A stretch of DNA of 64,000 nucleotides from Psychrobacter sp. P11F6 (GCF_001435295.1 NZ_CM003594.1:868001-932000); one strand, 5' to 3'; counted from the stretch's first letter, positions 7,779 through 17,510 are shown. Notes: generated from the letters alone by a model not told the origin. Translations and numbers: made by a program.

Positions 7779-8336
7779 ATGAGCATCTTAATAGGCATTG
7801 GCATTGTAACGACCGTCACCACCTTTTATTTGGGTAAAAAAGGCTGGCATGCGCTGCACAAAGCGGTCGGTATTTCGCCAGGTGTACTCACTTATCAGGA
7901 TTATGATGCACCGTTGTCATTGTCCAAACTCAGTTGGCAGCAACTAAACTTAAATAAAAAACACCTGAAAAATCTGTCAGAACTACAGCTGCGCCAATTA
8001 AAACGTATCGATGAAAAAGTAACCCGCTATCAAGCGTATCAAAAATCACTACAAGCTCAGCATAAAACGCCTGCCGTAACCGAGCAACAGTTTGTATTGA
8101 ATAAGATGTTGCACACTCGACTCCCTGAAATGCTTGCCAGTCATCATCATCTAGCGAATATTAATATAAGCGCTGACAATGCAGATAATGAAAAAAAGGC
8201 AGAAGCCAATCAGTTATTACAGCAGGTATTTAATAATATTGAGCAGCGTCTAGATAGATTATTAGAACAAATGGAAAGTCAGCAGTTGCAAGAGCTACGA
8301 GTAATGAGGAATTATATTAATAGTCACGATAGTTAA
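7779..8336 (+). CDS. Membrane-anchored hypothetical protein, paralogue 3
   Basis: A 185-residue protein with an N-terminal membrane segment (residues ~2-19, then GKKGWHALHKAVG). The rest is helical: LRQLKRIDEKVTRYQAYQ, a short linker, QFVLNKMLHTRLPEMLASHH, a polar loop, then a leucine-rich heptad-like helix (LLQQVFNNIEQRLDRLLEQM) and a terminal MRNYINSH. The order matches paralogues 1 and 2, so the three probably arose by tandem duplication. The last long helix could mediate coiled-coil assembly. A ~107-base intergenic repeat begins three bases after the stop codon. Function unknown. Confidence 0.8.
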   Translation: MSILIGIGIVTTVTTFYLGKKGWHALHKAVGISPGVLTYQDYDAPLSLSKLSWQQLNLNKKHLKNLSELQLRQLKRIDEKVTRYQAYQKSLQAQHKTPAVTEQQFVLNKMLHTRLPEMLASHHHLANINISADNADNEKKAEANQLLQQVFNNIEQRLDRLLEQMESQQLQELRVMRNYINSHDS

Positions 8337-8339
8337 GCC

Positions 8340-8446
8340 TATAGTCATTCCACTATAAAAGTGTTACTGCGTTAACCTCTCTTGAAGTATTGAATATATA
8401 TCTACACTCGGTTGCTTTGTACTACTTTTAAATTGAATCGACTATA
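8340..8446. repeat. Intergenic repeat, ~107 bp, TATAGT/ACTATA ends, copy 1
   Basis: Starts TATAGTCATTCCA and ends GAATCGACTATA, which is near-complementary to the start, so the element has terminal inverted repeats. A related 106-base copy with the same landmarks (TGTTAC near the left, TTGTAC near the right) lies at 40245-40350. Both begin within a few bases of a stop codon. It resembles repeats I remember from Psychrobacter genomes; the copy number cannot be checked here. Confidence 0.7.
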
Positions 8447-8485
8447 CATCGTCAGACTTACAATGAATTGCTATAAATGACTCAT

Positions 8486-8526
8486 AAAAAAGCAGCCAAT
8501 GATTATTCATCATTGGCTGCTTTTTT
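8486..8526. terminator. Strong bidirectional terminator between paralogue 3 and rluB
   Basis: An 18-base stem (A6 then GCAGCCAATGAT against its complement then T6) around a 5-base loop, between convergent genes. With the repeat at 8340-8446 it fills the 330-base gap; the remainder up to rluB shows nothing. Confidence 0.92.
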
Positions 8527-8666
8527 GTTGTCTACTTTAAAGCGATAACTTTAAAACGATACCATTCACAAAAATTAGAGTAGCAAGGAAAACAAGTGCA
8601 AGTACTACACATTGTAGACTAAACGAGTTTGACACAGCTAATCGTATTTTTTGGGTTTGGTATTAC

Positions 8667-9614
8667 TTAACGCTTGTCGTTGCGGTCACGAGTATTGCGC
8701 GTACCACGGCTGGCAGGGCTAGCACTACTTTTAGGCTTCGCGCTGCTGTTACGATTGTCGCTACCACTGCGGCTATCGCTACGACTGTCAGTAGCGCGAC
8801 GCGCTTTAAGCGGCTTGCTTCTGATACGCTCTTGTTTCTCTTTCGCTGCGCCATGCAGACCCGTACCATAACGAGGACGCAAGCTCACTAGATCGGTCAA
8901 CGTATTGATGTCTTTTCTGTCGAGTTCTAAGAAACGACCAGTACGTAGCTCTTTTGGTAGAGCAATCGTGCCATAGCGCGTGCGTAGTAGACGGCTTACT
9001 TTCAGGCCTTGTGATTCAAACAAACGACGTACTTCGCGATTACGACCTTCTTTTAGTTGGACGTGATACCACTTGTTGACGCCTTCACCACCGCCCTCTT
9101 TGATATCTTCAAACTTTGCAAGGCCATCTTCTAGCATAACGCCAGCCGTTAGCGCACGAGCGATATCAGGCGTGACTTCACCCAATACACGTACTGCGTA
9201 CTCGCGAGTGACTTCACCAGACGGATGCATCAAGCGGTGCGCCATCTCACCATCATTGGTAAACAATAATAGCCCAGTTGAATTGATGTCCAAGCGACCA
9301 ACCATCACCCAGCGATCATGAGTTAGTTTTGGTAAACGCTCAAAAACGGTTGGACGGCCTTCTGGATCTTTAGCAGAGCAGACTTCGCCCTCAGGTTTGT
9401 AGTAAGCGATAACACGGCGACGCTTCTCGTTTTCAGAGGTGTATTTAATCTGACGACCGTCAACGCGAATCTCATCGCCTTGCTCAACACGATCACCAAT
9501 GGTCGCAGGTCCGTTATTAACAGTAACACGCCCTGATTTTATGACTTCTTCCATTTGACGGCGTGAGCCAAGACCCATACGGGCGAGGGCTTTCTGTAAT
9601 TTTTCATCTTTCAT
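8667..9614 (-). CDS. rluB: 23S rRNA pseudouridine synthase B
   Basis: About 315 residues. An N-terminal S4 RNA-binding domain (KLQKALARMGLGSRRQMEEVI, ~1-60) is followed by a pseudouridine synthase domain with GRLDINSTGLLLFTNDGE holding the catalytic aspartate, and LKEGRNREVRRLFE. RluB modifies U2605 of 23S rRNA in E. coli. The ATG at 9614 is preferred: AAGGA sits 8 bases upstream, whereas the in-frame ATG at 9620 is too close to it. The last ~55 residues are a serine- and arginine-rich low-complexity tail (SRSDSRSGSDNRNSSAKP and so on), longer than in E. coli RluB and likely an RNA-contacting, disordered extension. Confidence 0.93.
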   Translation of the reverse strand: MKDEKLQKALARMGLGSRRQMEEVIKSGRVTVNNGPATIGDRVEQGDEIRVDGRQIKYTSENEKRRRVIAYYKPEGEVCSAKDPEGRPTVFERLPKLTHDRWVMVGRLDINSTGLLLFTNDGEMAHRLMHPSGEVTREYAVRVLGEVTPDIARALTAGVMLEDGLAKFEDIKEGGGEGVNKWYHVQLKEGRNREVRRLFESQGLKVSRLLRTRYGTIALPKELRTGRFLELDRKDINTLTDLVSLRPRYGTGLHGAAKEKQERIRSKPLKARRATDSRSDSRSGSDNRNSSAKPKSSASPASRGTRNTRDRNDKR

Positions 9615-10203
9615 AATCATGTCCTTGAGTCGGTGGGTTTACATTTCTCAATGTAAAAAATTGGATTGACTATTCTACGCTATTTTGATGACTTTAGCAC
9701 GCAAACCAGTATCTACAAACGGTATCAATTTATCGTTTTATATTAATAAAAGAAAGTTTGCTAAATTAAAATAGATTTCTAAAATAAAAGTTGATTAGGG
9801 TGTTATAAAAATAAGATATTTGCACACAAATGCTTATATTTATCTTTTAATAAAACAGTGGTTTCTTTGAATGTTATTAAGATCAGTTAAGCAGCATAAC
9901 CAATACCAAATTTCTATTTTCGACAGCATGAACCCTAAAAAATACTGCTAACTCCTTTGAATATGTCTTTAGATTTAGATTTTTCTGTCTTTTTGTTTTC
10001 ATTGATATGCGCTATACGCCATTTACAAAAAGGGTTTACCTAAAATAAATTAACTAAGAAAATTGTTCTTACATCAATGTTTATAAATATTGCGTTATGT
10101 ATAGTTTAGGTGTATATTCAATAAATACATCCTTTTTTATGAATATATTGATAGCAGCAAGGCACTTATTTTTGATTCACGAATATAAATATGAGTAACT
10201 GTT
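9615..10203. other. 589-base AT-rich intergenic region before the polysaccharide locus
   Basis: It holds the divergent promoter zone of rluB and the export genes. No gene-like frame is seen. I looked for an ops/JUMPStart element (GGCGGTAG) used by RfaH in enteric capsule loci and found none. A candidate promoter is listed at 10090-10118. Confidence 0.6.
10090..10118 (+). promoter_or_regulatory. Candidate sigma-70 promoter for the polysaccharide operon
   Basis: TTGCGT and TATATT are separated by exactly 17 bases, about 85 bases before the wza start. The -10 box matches the consensus TATAAT at 5 of 6 positions and the -35 box TTGACA at 3 of 6. The region is AT-rich, so chance matches are possible. 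Confidence 0.4.
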
Positions 10204-11295
10204 ATGGTTTATAAATATTTCATTTCTGTACAAAAGCGCTCCTTAATAGCAAGTGCGTCTTGCTTATTGCTGACAGTATTGCTCAGCAGTTGCACCATAA
10301 ATTCAGGACTTAAGTCTGGAAAATTACCCGAGTCAGGGACATTCACTGCAGAAAACGGTCTACAATTCTATATTCAACCTTTGAGTTTGGCTAATCTACC
10401 ACCTAAAGAAGCCGTCATCCTTGATCGAGATTTATATCATTTAGTAAAAACATCTGGGCGTGTCAGCTATGGCATTGCTAAAGGGGATGTTCTCAATATT
10501 ATCCTGACCAATTATCCAGATATTAATGCCTCAACGTCTAGTCTGACCGTTGACCAGCAAGGGTTTATACAATTCCCCTTAATAGGGAGAGTCAAAGCCA
10601 GTGGTCTCAGTGTGCCGCAGTTCACTGCCACTTTGCAAAGCAAGCTTCAACGCTATCTCAAATACTCAGATCCTCAGGTCAAAATCATCAACTACCGTGG
10701 TAGTAAGTTTTTTGTGGATGGTGAGGTCAAGCAGTCTGGTGAGTTTGCTATCGCAGATGTGCCCATCTCAGTATATGGCGCTATTTCTATGGCGGGTGGT
10801 ACGACTGATACGGGTGATTCAAACCATATCGTATTAAACCGTCAAGGCAAAAGTTACAAGCTCGGTATCCAATCATTAAATCAAATGGGGCTGTCTGCCA
10901 ATCAAATATACTTACAAGACGGCGATGCTATTCATGTCAATAGCCAAAGCCGCAATAAGGTCTATGTATTGGGAGAATTTGGCAAAATTGAGCCCGTTGC
11001 TATTCCTGAGCAAGGGCTGAGCCTAGCGCATGTATTAGGTGAGTCAAATGGATTGAATTCTAATACGGCCAACGCCGCCAAAGTATATATTGTTCGCGAT
11101 AATCCAAAGTATCAATACACCAATATTTATTATGTCGACATGCAGAGCATTACGAGTTTTGCCTTGGCCAGTCGTTTTGACATGCAAGCCAATGACATTC
11201 TTTATGTTGATCCAACTGGCTTGGCGCGCTGGAATCGTATTATCAGCGCCATACTGCCTTCAACATCAGCAATCAATGTGATTTCAGGGATATAG
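10204..11295 (+). CDS. wza: Outer-membrane polysaccharide export lipoprotein Wza
   Basis: A 363-residue lipoprotein. The signal peptide ends in the lipobox LLSSC with the lipidated cysteine at 30. A polysaccharide-export domain (~75-165: SYGIAKGDVLNIILTNYPD ... QGFIQFPLIGRVKASGLS) is followed by two SLBB-like repeats (FFVDGEVKQSGEF and VYVLGEFGKIEPV), the order in Wza. Wza forms the octameric outer-membrane channel for capsule or exopolysaccharide. It heads an operon with wzb (9 bases apart) and wzc, the standard Wzx/Wzy-dependent export set. Confidence 0.93.
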   Translation: MVYKYFISVQKRSLIASASCLLLTVLLSSCTINSGLKSGKLPESGTFTAENGLQFYIQPLSLANLPPKEAVILDRDLYHLVKTSGRVSYGIAKGDVLNIILTNYPDINASTSSLTVDQQGFIQFPLIGRVKASGLSVPQFTATLQSKLQRYLKYSDPQVKIINYRGSKFFVDGEVKQSGEFAIADVPISVYGAISMAGGTTDTGDSNHIVLNRQGKSYKLGIQSLNQMGLSANQIYLQDGDAIHVNSQSRNKVYVLGEFGKIEPVAIPEQGLSLAHVLGESNGLNSNTANAAKVYIVRDNPKYQYTNIYYVDMQSITSFALASRFDMQANDILYVDPTGLARWNRIISAILPSTSAINVISGI

Positions 11296-11304
11296 GAGTC
11301 AGTC

Positions 11305-11781
11305 ATGGGAGCGTTTGATCAGATCTTGGTTGTTTGTGTTGGTAATATATGCCGCAGCCCGATGGCCGCTGCCATATTAACGGCATATTATCCAGAAAAG
11401 CACATCGACTCTGCTGGTTTGTCAGCGCTCGTAGGTCACGCAGCTGATGCCAAAGCGGTTGCATTGATGGCCACTCATAATATAGACATCAGTGCTCATA
11501 TCGCCAAGCAAATTGATGAAGCGTTAGTCAGTCAGTCAGATTTAATTTTGACGATGACAACCAGCCAAACCAAATGGATTGAAAATCAGTGGCCGCACTG
11601 TCGCGGAAAAGTCTTTCGAATTGGGCATTGGCTTGATAAAGATATTGCTGACCCTTATCAGCAGGATGACTCAGCATTTGAGAAGAGTAGACAAGATATT
11701 ATCGATAGTCTTGAACAATGGACTGACAAGATTAGCGACACGACATCGATTAGAGCGTTGAAGTTCAGCGAATGCTATTAA
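11305..11781 (+). CDS. wzb: Low-molecular-weight protein-tyrosine phosphatase Wzb
   Basis: 158 residues. The phosphatase loop VCVGNICRSPMAA holds the catalytic C-x5-R-S, and DPYQQD near residue 117 supplies the general acid aspartate. These cytoplasmic enzymes dephosphorylate the tyrosine tail of Wzc and reset the assembly cycle. AGGAG lies before the ATG. Translation is probably coupled to wza, and wzc begins within 30 bases. Confidence 0.95.
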   Translation: MGAFDQILVVCVGNICRSPMAAAILTAYYPEKHIDSAGLSALVGHAADAKAVALMATHNIDISAHIAKQIDEALVSQSDLILTMTTSQTKWIENQWPHCRGKVFRIGHWLDKDIADPYQQDDSAFEKSRQDIIDSLEQWTDKISDTTSIRALKFSECY

Positions 11782-11806
11782 ACGATCAACATTGAGCGAT
11801 GAGTAT

Positions 11807-14074
11807 ATGGTTATGAATAATATGGATTCAAAAGACCTATCAACGTCTACGGGCGAAAAAAACAATGACGACATCGATTTAATGGCGCTGGTTTTAGTAT
11901 TGTTACGTGGTTGGAAAATCATTGCTCTCATGGCGATATTGGGGCTTTTACTAGGGCTTTTGTATACCCGCTATGTGAATCCCATCTATAAATCAGATGC
12001 GCTGATACAGATTGAAGAAAATACTCAAGGAATAGAGGCGCTTGGTGAGAGTATCTCAGAGTTGGTTGGTGCAGAAGTCAGCAAAGCGGAGACAGAAGCA
12101 GAGCTGATACGATCACGTATGATATTGGAGCCGGTGGTTGAGCTATTGCACCTACGCATTAAGCTAACAGATCCCAATATTGGTCATCTTGATAGAATAA
12201 AAAGCAATCGTACTTACACGCAATTAAACACACCGGATGATGTGTCACTTGATACCGAAAATGGCATAGTAAAAGTCCGCCAATTTGATGTATCACCAGC
12301 GTACTTGAACCAATCTTTTATACTAACAAAATCTGCTACAGGGTTTGTTTTGAGCAATGGTTTTGATGAATTCAAAGGTCAGCTTGGTCAGGCGCATCAG
12401 TTCAAAGGGTTGGACGGTCAGATTAATATCACTGTCACAGAGTTACCTGCTGATGGTTACCCCATTAATATTAGTAAGCAGACGATAAAGGCTGCGACTG
12501 ACGCTATCAACGGCGCCTTATCCGTTGAAGAAAAAGGTCAAAAAACGGGTATTATTCAGCTGTCGATGACGGGTCCTAACCAAGAGCAAATCACGACTAT
12601 CCTCAATCAGATCGTCCGATCTTACGTCGATCAAAACCAATCTCGCGGTTCTGAAGAAACGACCAAAACACTTGCCTTTATGGAAACGCAGATCCCTCTA
12701 TTAAAAGAAAAATTAGAGACTTCTGAAGCACTGTTTAATGACTTTCGTAAAAAATATGGCACGATTGATGTGGGTAAAGAAGCCGAGTTGTTATTGAATG
12801 AGAAGTCTCGCATCGATGAGCAGCTCAATGAGCTTAAACTCAAAAAAGCAGACCTAACCACTTATTATACCGAAGAACATCCACTGGTCATTCAAATTAA
12901 TGAACAGCTCAAAGTACTTAATAATAGAACAAGAGAGATAGATAATACCATTGCAGGTCTACCTGAAATACAGCGAGAGTTTCTAAAGCTATCAGAAGAT
13001 ACGGCAATCAATCGAGAAATCTATCTGACGCTGCTCAAAAATTATGAGCAACTTAAAATCGTCAAGGCTGGTCAAATCGGCTATGCCCGTATTATCGATT
13101 CACCGACCAGTACCTTTAATGCCATTGCACCAAATAAACTACAAATTCTGATGTTGACCACATTGATAGGCATGATGTTTGGGGTGATGCTGGTGCTCTT
13201 GAAGAACCTTGTTAGAAATGTCGTAAAAGATCCAGAGCATTTAGAGGTCACAACGGGCATCCCTGTCATTGCAACGATTCCACGCTCACCCTTACTGTCG
13301 AGGTTGAGTAAAAAGAAGAATACTACCCCTCGCATGCTCGCTCATGTTGATCACAGTAGTTTGAGTTATGAGGCGATCAAAAGTTTAAGAACCAATTTGA
13401 TGTTTGGTATGCCAATGGGGATAGCGGTCGGGCAGCCTGCGCAAGTCATATTGATTACTGGGGAGAGCCCTGGTGTGGGCAAGTCGTTTATCGCTGCCAA
13501 TTTATCAGAGGTATTTGCCCAGCTCAACAAAAAAGTCTTGGTCATCGATGGTGACATGCGTTTAGGTGAGCTGCATAAAATGTTTAATATGAGCCAACAT
13601 GATGGTCTTGCCGATTATTTGTTGCAGGATAAAAAGCATTTTTCTCCGATTGATGGTACTCGATCAGACAGTGAGGTTCCTAGCTTAGGGGTCGAAAGCT
13701 TTATTCATCCCACTGGTATGGAGTTGATTGATTTCATACCGCGCGGACGGCAGCCGCATAATCCCACCTCCTTATTGATGGGCGAAAAATTCAATCATTT
13801 GATGGCAGAATTAAAAACTCAATACGATTATATTGTCATCGACTCACCCCCGATATTGGCGGCGTCAGATGCTATGGTACTTGCGCAACATGCAGACAAA
13901 GTGCTTATCGTCACGAAGTTTAATCATTCAATAGAAGGGCAACTGGTTTATGCGATCAAGCAAATGAATAAAGCCAATGTACAAGTAGATGGCATTATTC
14001 TCAACGATGTACAGCAGGGTCTTATGGATAAATATAGCTATCACTATCATTATGCCTATGGAGATAACCGCTAG
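11807..14074 (+). CDS. wzc: Polysaccharide co-polymerase and tyrosine autokinase Wzc
   Basis: About 755 residues. An N-terminal Wzz domain has membrane helices near residues 30-52 and 440-460 flanking a long periplasmic coiled-coil region. The cytoplasmic BY-kinase domain follows: Walker A GESPGVGKS (~551), Walker A' VLVIDGDMR, Walker B YIVIDSPP. The tail DKYSYHYHYAYGDNR has five tyrosines, the usual autophosphorylation cluster. Wzc sets chain length and couples Wzy polymerisation to Wza export. The start is unclear: a TTG at 11792 has no ribosome site, while ATG codons at 11807 and 11813 lie behind GAG-containing sequence. Confidence 0.93.
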   Translation: MVMNNMDSKDLSTSTGEKNNDDIDLMALVLVLLRGWKIIALMAILGLLLGLLYTRYVNPIYKSDALIQIEENTQGIEALGESISELVGAEVSKAETEAELIRSRMILEPVVELLHLRIKLTDPNIGHLDRIKSNRTYTQLNTPDDVSLDTENGIVKVRQFDVSPAYLNQSFILTKSATGFVLSNGFDEFKGQLGQAHQFKGLDGQINITVTELPADGYPINISKQTIKAATDAINGALSVEEKGQKTGIIQLSMTGPNQEQITTILNQIVRSYVDQNQSRGSEETTKTLAFMETQIPLLKEKLETSEALFNDFRKKYGTIDVGKEAELLLNEKSRIDEQLNELKLKKADLTTYYTEEHPLVIQINEQLKVLNNRTREIDNTIAGLPEIQREFLKLSEDTAINREIYLTLLKNYEQLKIVKAGQIGYARIIDSPTSTFNAIAPNKLQILMLTTLIGMMFGVMLVLLKNLVRNVVKDPEHLEVTTGIPVIATIPRSPLLSRLSKKKNTTPRMLAHVDHSSLSYEAIKSLRTNLMFGMPMGIAVGQPAQVILITGESPGVGKSFIAANLSEVFAQLNKKVLVIDGDMRLGELHKMFNMSQHDGLADYLLQDKKHFSPIDGTRSDSEVPSLGVESFIHPTGMELIDFIPRGRQPHNPTSLLMGEKFNHLMAELKTQYDYIVIDSPPILAASDAMVLAQHADKVLIVTKFNHSIEGQLVYAIKQMNKANVQVDGIILNDVQQGLMDKYSYHYHYAYGDNR

Positions 14075-14123
14075 TTTGCGTGGTTGTCGCTCATAAGCAA
14101 ACCAACTTAATTGGGTGGATATT

Positions 14124-16127
14124 ATGTTGATAAAAACAGAGTCAAACAATGCTTATCAATCGTCCAGTGGTTTTAATCAATGGTCGAAGCGTGTGGCTCT
14201 GTATTTATTGTCATTACCACGCCTGACTAAAAGCACCCTCTTATTTAGTATAGATTTTGCCATGTCGATCTTTTGCCTATTATTGGCATTGATGCTACGA
14301 CAAGGGTATGTGGCTTCTCATATCAGTCTTGCAGCATTGGCTTTTTATGCATTCGTGCCGGTTGCTAGCTTATATCTTATTGGTTTTTATCGCAGCGCCT
14401 CTCGAGGGTTTTTTGATGCAGTGATGGGTCGTGTGCTGCAACTGTTTTTTTTACTTATTATTGTTTATCAAGTCATCATTTATTTGAGTCCATCAGCGAC
14501 GATACCGCGCTCAGCCCCCGTTATATTTTTATTCCTATTTTTTATTTGGCTGTGGAATAGTAGGCTCATGATCCGCGCGTTACTGAAACGTCTACAAGGT
14601 GCAGGTCAAAGCCGTCGTCCAGATGTCTGTTGTGACAACGTGATTATTTATGGTGCAGGAGAAGCTGGTAGAGAGTTGCTAGAAAGTTTGAGACATTCTT
14701 ATCAGTACAATGTAGTGGCGTATATCGATGATGACCCGCAGCTTACTGGGGCCTATTTACATGGCAAACAAATATATGCAGCTCACGCGCTTCCGTGGTT
14801 GATAGAAAAACTCAATGTGGCGCAGGTGATTTTGGCCATGCCCTCTATGAGCCGTAGTCGTAAAAAACAGATTATGGACAGTCTGTCAGGTATCTCCGTT
14901 AAGATAAAAGACTTGCCAAGCTTACGTGAGCTTGCTGATGAGATAGTAACTGTCAGTCATATACGACCCGTTGACATATTAGATGTGCTCGAACGAGAAA
15001 CAGTCGAACCTGTTGCGGAGTTGCTACAAAAAAACATCACGGGTAAAAACGTTCTCGTTACAGGGGCAGGTGGTTCAATCGGTAGTGAGCTGTGTCGGCA
15101 AATCATCAAAAATAAACCTAAATGCTTGGTGCTATATGAACAGTCTGAGTATGCTTTATACACCATAGATCAAGAACTTGGTAATCTAAAAACAGCGAAT
15201 GCTGATTATCAAAATATTGAGATTATTAGCATCATCGGCAGTGTCAGTAACGAAAAAAAATTAATCAATATATTCGAAAAAAACCATATAAAAACGATTT
15301 ATCACGCTGCCGCCTATAAGCATGTGCCTATTGTTGAGTCCAATCCCTTTGAGGGCACCATTAATAATACTAAAGGCACCTACCATTGTGCCCGTGCTGC
15401 GATACAGGCTCGCGTTGAGACTTTTGTGCTGATTTCTACTGACAAAGCCGTGCGACCTACCAATGTTATGGGAGCGTCCAAACGCTTGGCTGAGTTGGTC
15501 TGCCAAGGATTGAGTCAAAGTAACAGTCAGACTTGTTTTAGCATGGTGCGTTTTGGCAATGTTTTAGGGTCATCAGGCTCTGTGGTGCCGTTATTTACCA
15601 AACAGATTGAGCAAGGCGGTCCGATCACCATCACTCATCCAGAGATCACACGCTATTTTATGACGATTCCAGAAGCGGCCAGTTTGGTTATTCAGGCAGG
15701 TGCGATGGCATTCGGTGGTGAAGTGTTTGTGCTTGATATGGGCGCGCCCGTCAAAATTGTTGATCTGGCAAAACGTATGATTCGTTTGACAGGTTGTGAG
15801 CTAAAAGATGATAGCAATCCCCATGGCGATATCGAAATCGTATTTACTGGCTTGAGACCGGGTGAAAAGCTTTACGAGGAGTTAATCATTGGTGAAGACA
15901 ATATCGAACCTACTTTTCATCCATTGATTATGCAAGCAATGGAGCACAGCTTTCCTTTGCAAGATATCGAAAATATTTTATTTGAATTTGCAGAAAAAGC
16001 AAAGCAGCAGGATGTGGTCTGGCTGAAAACACAGTTTAAGTTTTTTGTCGAAGGTTACCGAGAAGGATCTGATAAAGATGTTGAGGTAGAGAAAGTAGAT
16101 ACCACATTGACCAATGAAATGGGTTAA
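14124..16127 (+). CDS. UDP-GlcNAc 4,6-dehydratase, PglF/WbpM type
   Basis: About 667 residues. Four N-terminal membrane segments (to ~155) are followed by a first Rossmann fold (VIIYGAGEAGRELL, ~175) and a catalytic short-chain dehydrogenase fold (VLVTGAGGSIGSEL, ~310). The active site shows LISTDKA and VMGASK: methionine replaces the usual tyrosine of Y-x3-K, the signature of PglF/WbpM enzymes. The product is UDP-2-acetamido-2,6-dideoxy-4-ketohexose, the precursor of 4-amino sugars. Its natural partners, a PglE-type aminotransferase and a PglC-type transferase, lie at the other end of the locus. ATG 14124 is preferred to the GTG at 14115 because GGGTGGA lies just before it. Confidence 0.92.
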   Translation: MLIKTESNNAYQSSSGFNQWSKRVALYLLSLPRLTKSTLLFSIDFAMSIFCLLLALMLRQGYVASHISLAALAFYAFVPVASLYLIGFYRSASRGFFDAVMGRVLQLFFLLIIVYQVIIYLSPSATIPRSAPVIFLFLFFIWLWNSRLMIRALLKRLQGAGQSRRPDVCCDNVIIYGAGEAGRELLESLRHSYQYNVVAYIDDDPQLTGAYLHGKQIYAAHALPWLIEKLNVAQVILAMPSMSRSRKKQIMDSLSGISVKIKDLPSLRELADEIVTVSHIRPVDILDVLERETVEPVAELLQKNITGKNVLVTGAGGSIGSELCRQIIKNKPKCLVLYEQSEYALYTIDQELGNLKTANADYQNIEIISIIGSVSNEKKLINIFEKNHIKTIYHAAAYKHVPIVESNPFEGTINNTKGTYHCARAAIQARVETFVLISTDKAVRPTNVMGASKRLAELVCQGLSQSNSQTCFSMVRFGNVLGSSGSVVPLFTKQIEQGGPITITHPEITRYFMTIPEAASLVIQAGAMAFGGEVFVLDMGAPVKIVDLAKRMIRLTGCELKDDSNPHGDIEIVFTGLRPGEKLYEELIIGEDNIEPTFHPLIMQAMEHSFPLQDIENILFEFAEKAKQQDVVWLKTQFKFFVEGYREGSDKDVEVEKVDTTLTNEMG

Positions 16128-16193
16128 TAGAGAGAGGCGCGCTGTCATAAATTCCTTACAAGTTCTGTGAGTCACTAAATTGGACAATATGTC

Positions 16194-17510
16194 ATGAGCT
16201 CTGGAGTATTTTCATCGATACAGAGCACAATAAATAGGTTGAAAACCAGTCACTTTGTGCGAGATGTGGTCATGGTCGGTGGCGGGATTGCTGCTGGACA
16301 GGCCATCGCCATGATTTTTATGCCATTTCTCACCAGACTATATAGACCTGAGGATTTCGGTATCGCTGCTGCCTTTACTGCTATCGTCAGCATTATTACG
16401 CCGATTGCCACTATGGGCTATGCCAATGCAATCGTGATGCCTGACAGTGATGAGGATGCTGCGGCCATTGCCCGATTGTCCATATTGCTCAGTGTGGTGA
16501 TAGCCGTTTTCTCATTCATTGTTGTCTATGTTGGCAAGTTTCATTTGGCAAGTTGGATGGGTATGGAAAGCACGCCAAACATGCTATATCTCATACCATT
16601 AACGCTATTAGTCGGTGCCTTTCTTTCTGTCGCTGATCAGTCTGCTATTAGAGTGGGCTTATTTAAAGCGAAAGCTCGAGCTTATGTCGAAAGCAAGCTT
16701 GTGACAGATAGTAGTAAGCTGATAGGCGGTATGCTAGCGCCTTCAGGGATGTTGCTTATTTTATTGACGATAGCAGGGCAGCTCACAAACTTTATCATGC
16801 AGATGCTTCGTGTACCTAGAGTAGGTGTATTAAATGTCCGTCATTGGTTTGGCACTAAGGGTATTCGACATGCTGCCATATCGCAGCGTGATTTTGCTAT
16901 ATATCGTATGCCACAAAGTATCCTGAATGCGGCTTCAGTGGGGTTGCCAACTATCTTGTTAGCATCACTATTTAGTGCCTCTTCTGCAGGGCAGTATTCG
17001 TTGGCTGTCCTTGTGCTTGGCGCGCCAGCGATGCTGTTAGGTCAGGCGGTTGGAGAGGTCTTCTATCCTAAAATTACGCGTGCCATCACAGCAAATTCAC
17101 CTGAGGCTTATCAATTTTTATTAAAAGTGACGTTGATTTTATTGGTGGTTGGTATTGTGCCATTCGGTACGGTGTTCGTTTTTGGCGATTATCTTTTTTC
17201 TTTAGTGTTCGGTGCAGAGTGGGCATTGGCAGGTAGTTATTCGCAGTGGCTGTCTATTTGGCTTTTGACCAGTTTAGTGTCTGGTGCGAGTACTGCGGCA
17301 TTGCCAGCATTACGTTTACAGCGATTCCTTTTGATTAGAGAAGTGTTCGCAGTGGTATTTCGTGCTGCAGCGCTGTATGTAGGTTTTTACGTTTTTGAGT
17401 CAGATATGATAGCCATTGCCCTTTTCTCATTTGTTGGGGTGTTGCTCAGTTTATCTATCATTTATGTCGCTTTTCGGCGTCTTGTTCATATCGATGAAGT
17501 GGAGCAGTAG
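16194..17510 (+). CDS. wzx: Oligosaccharide-repeat flippase, Wzx type
   Basis: A 438-residue integral membrane protein of the MATE/MVF-like polysaccharide exporter family, with about 12 predicted helices and little loop. The N-terminal GGGIAAGQAIAMIFMPFLTRLYRPEDFG is characteristic of flippases that open with F-L-x-R-x-Y-x-P-x-x-F-G. Wzx moves undecaprenyl-pyrophosphate-linked repeat units across the inner membrane. It is the only flippase in the locus and pairs with the Wzy-like polymerase at 23210. Confidence 0.9.
   Translation: MSSGVFSSIQSTINRLKTSHFVRDVVMVGGGIAAGQAIAMIFMPFLTRLYRPEDFGIAAAFTAIVSIITPIATMGYANAIVMPDSDEDAAAIARLSILLSVVIAVFSFIVVYVGKFHLASWMGMESTPNMLYLIPLTLLVGAFLSVADQSAIRVGLFKAKARAYVESKLVTDSSKLIGGMLAPSGMLLILLTIAGQLTNFIMQMLRVPRVGVLNVRHWFGTKGIRHAAISQRDFAIYRMPQSILNAASVGLPTILLASLFSASSAGQYSLAVLVLGAPAMLLGQAVGEVFYPKITRAITANSPEAYQFLLKVTLILLVVGIVPFGTVFVFGDYLFSLVFGAEWALAGSYSQWLSIWLLTSLVSGASTAALPALRLQRFLLIREVFAVVFRAAALYVGFYVFESDMIAIALFSFVGVLLSLSIIYVAFRRLVHIDEVEQ

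Noticed and set aside
9615..10203. Possible ops/JUMPStart element before the polysaccharide genes
   Set aside because: The core GGCGGTAG and its long conserved leader are not present.
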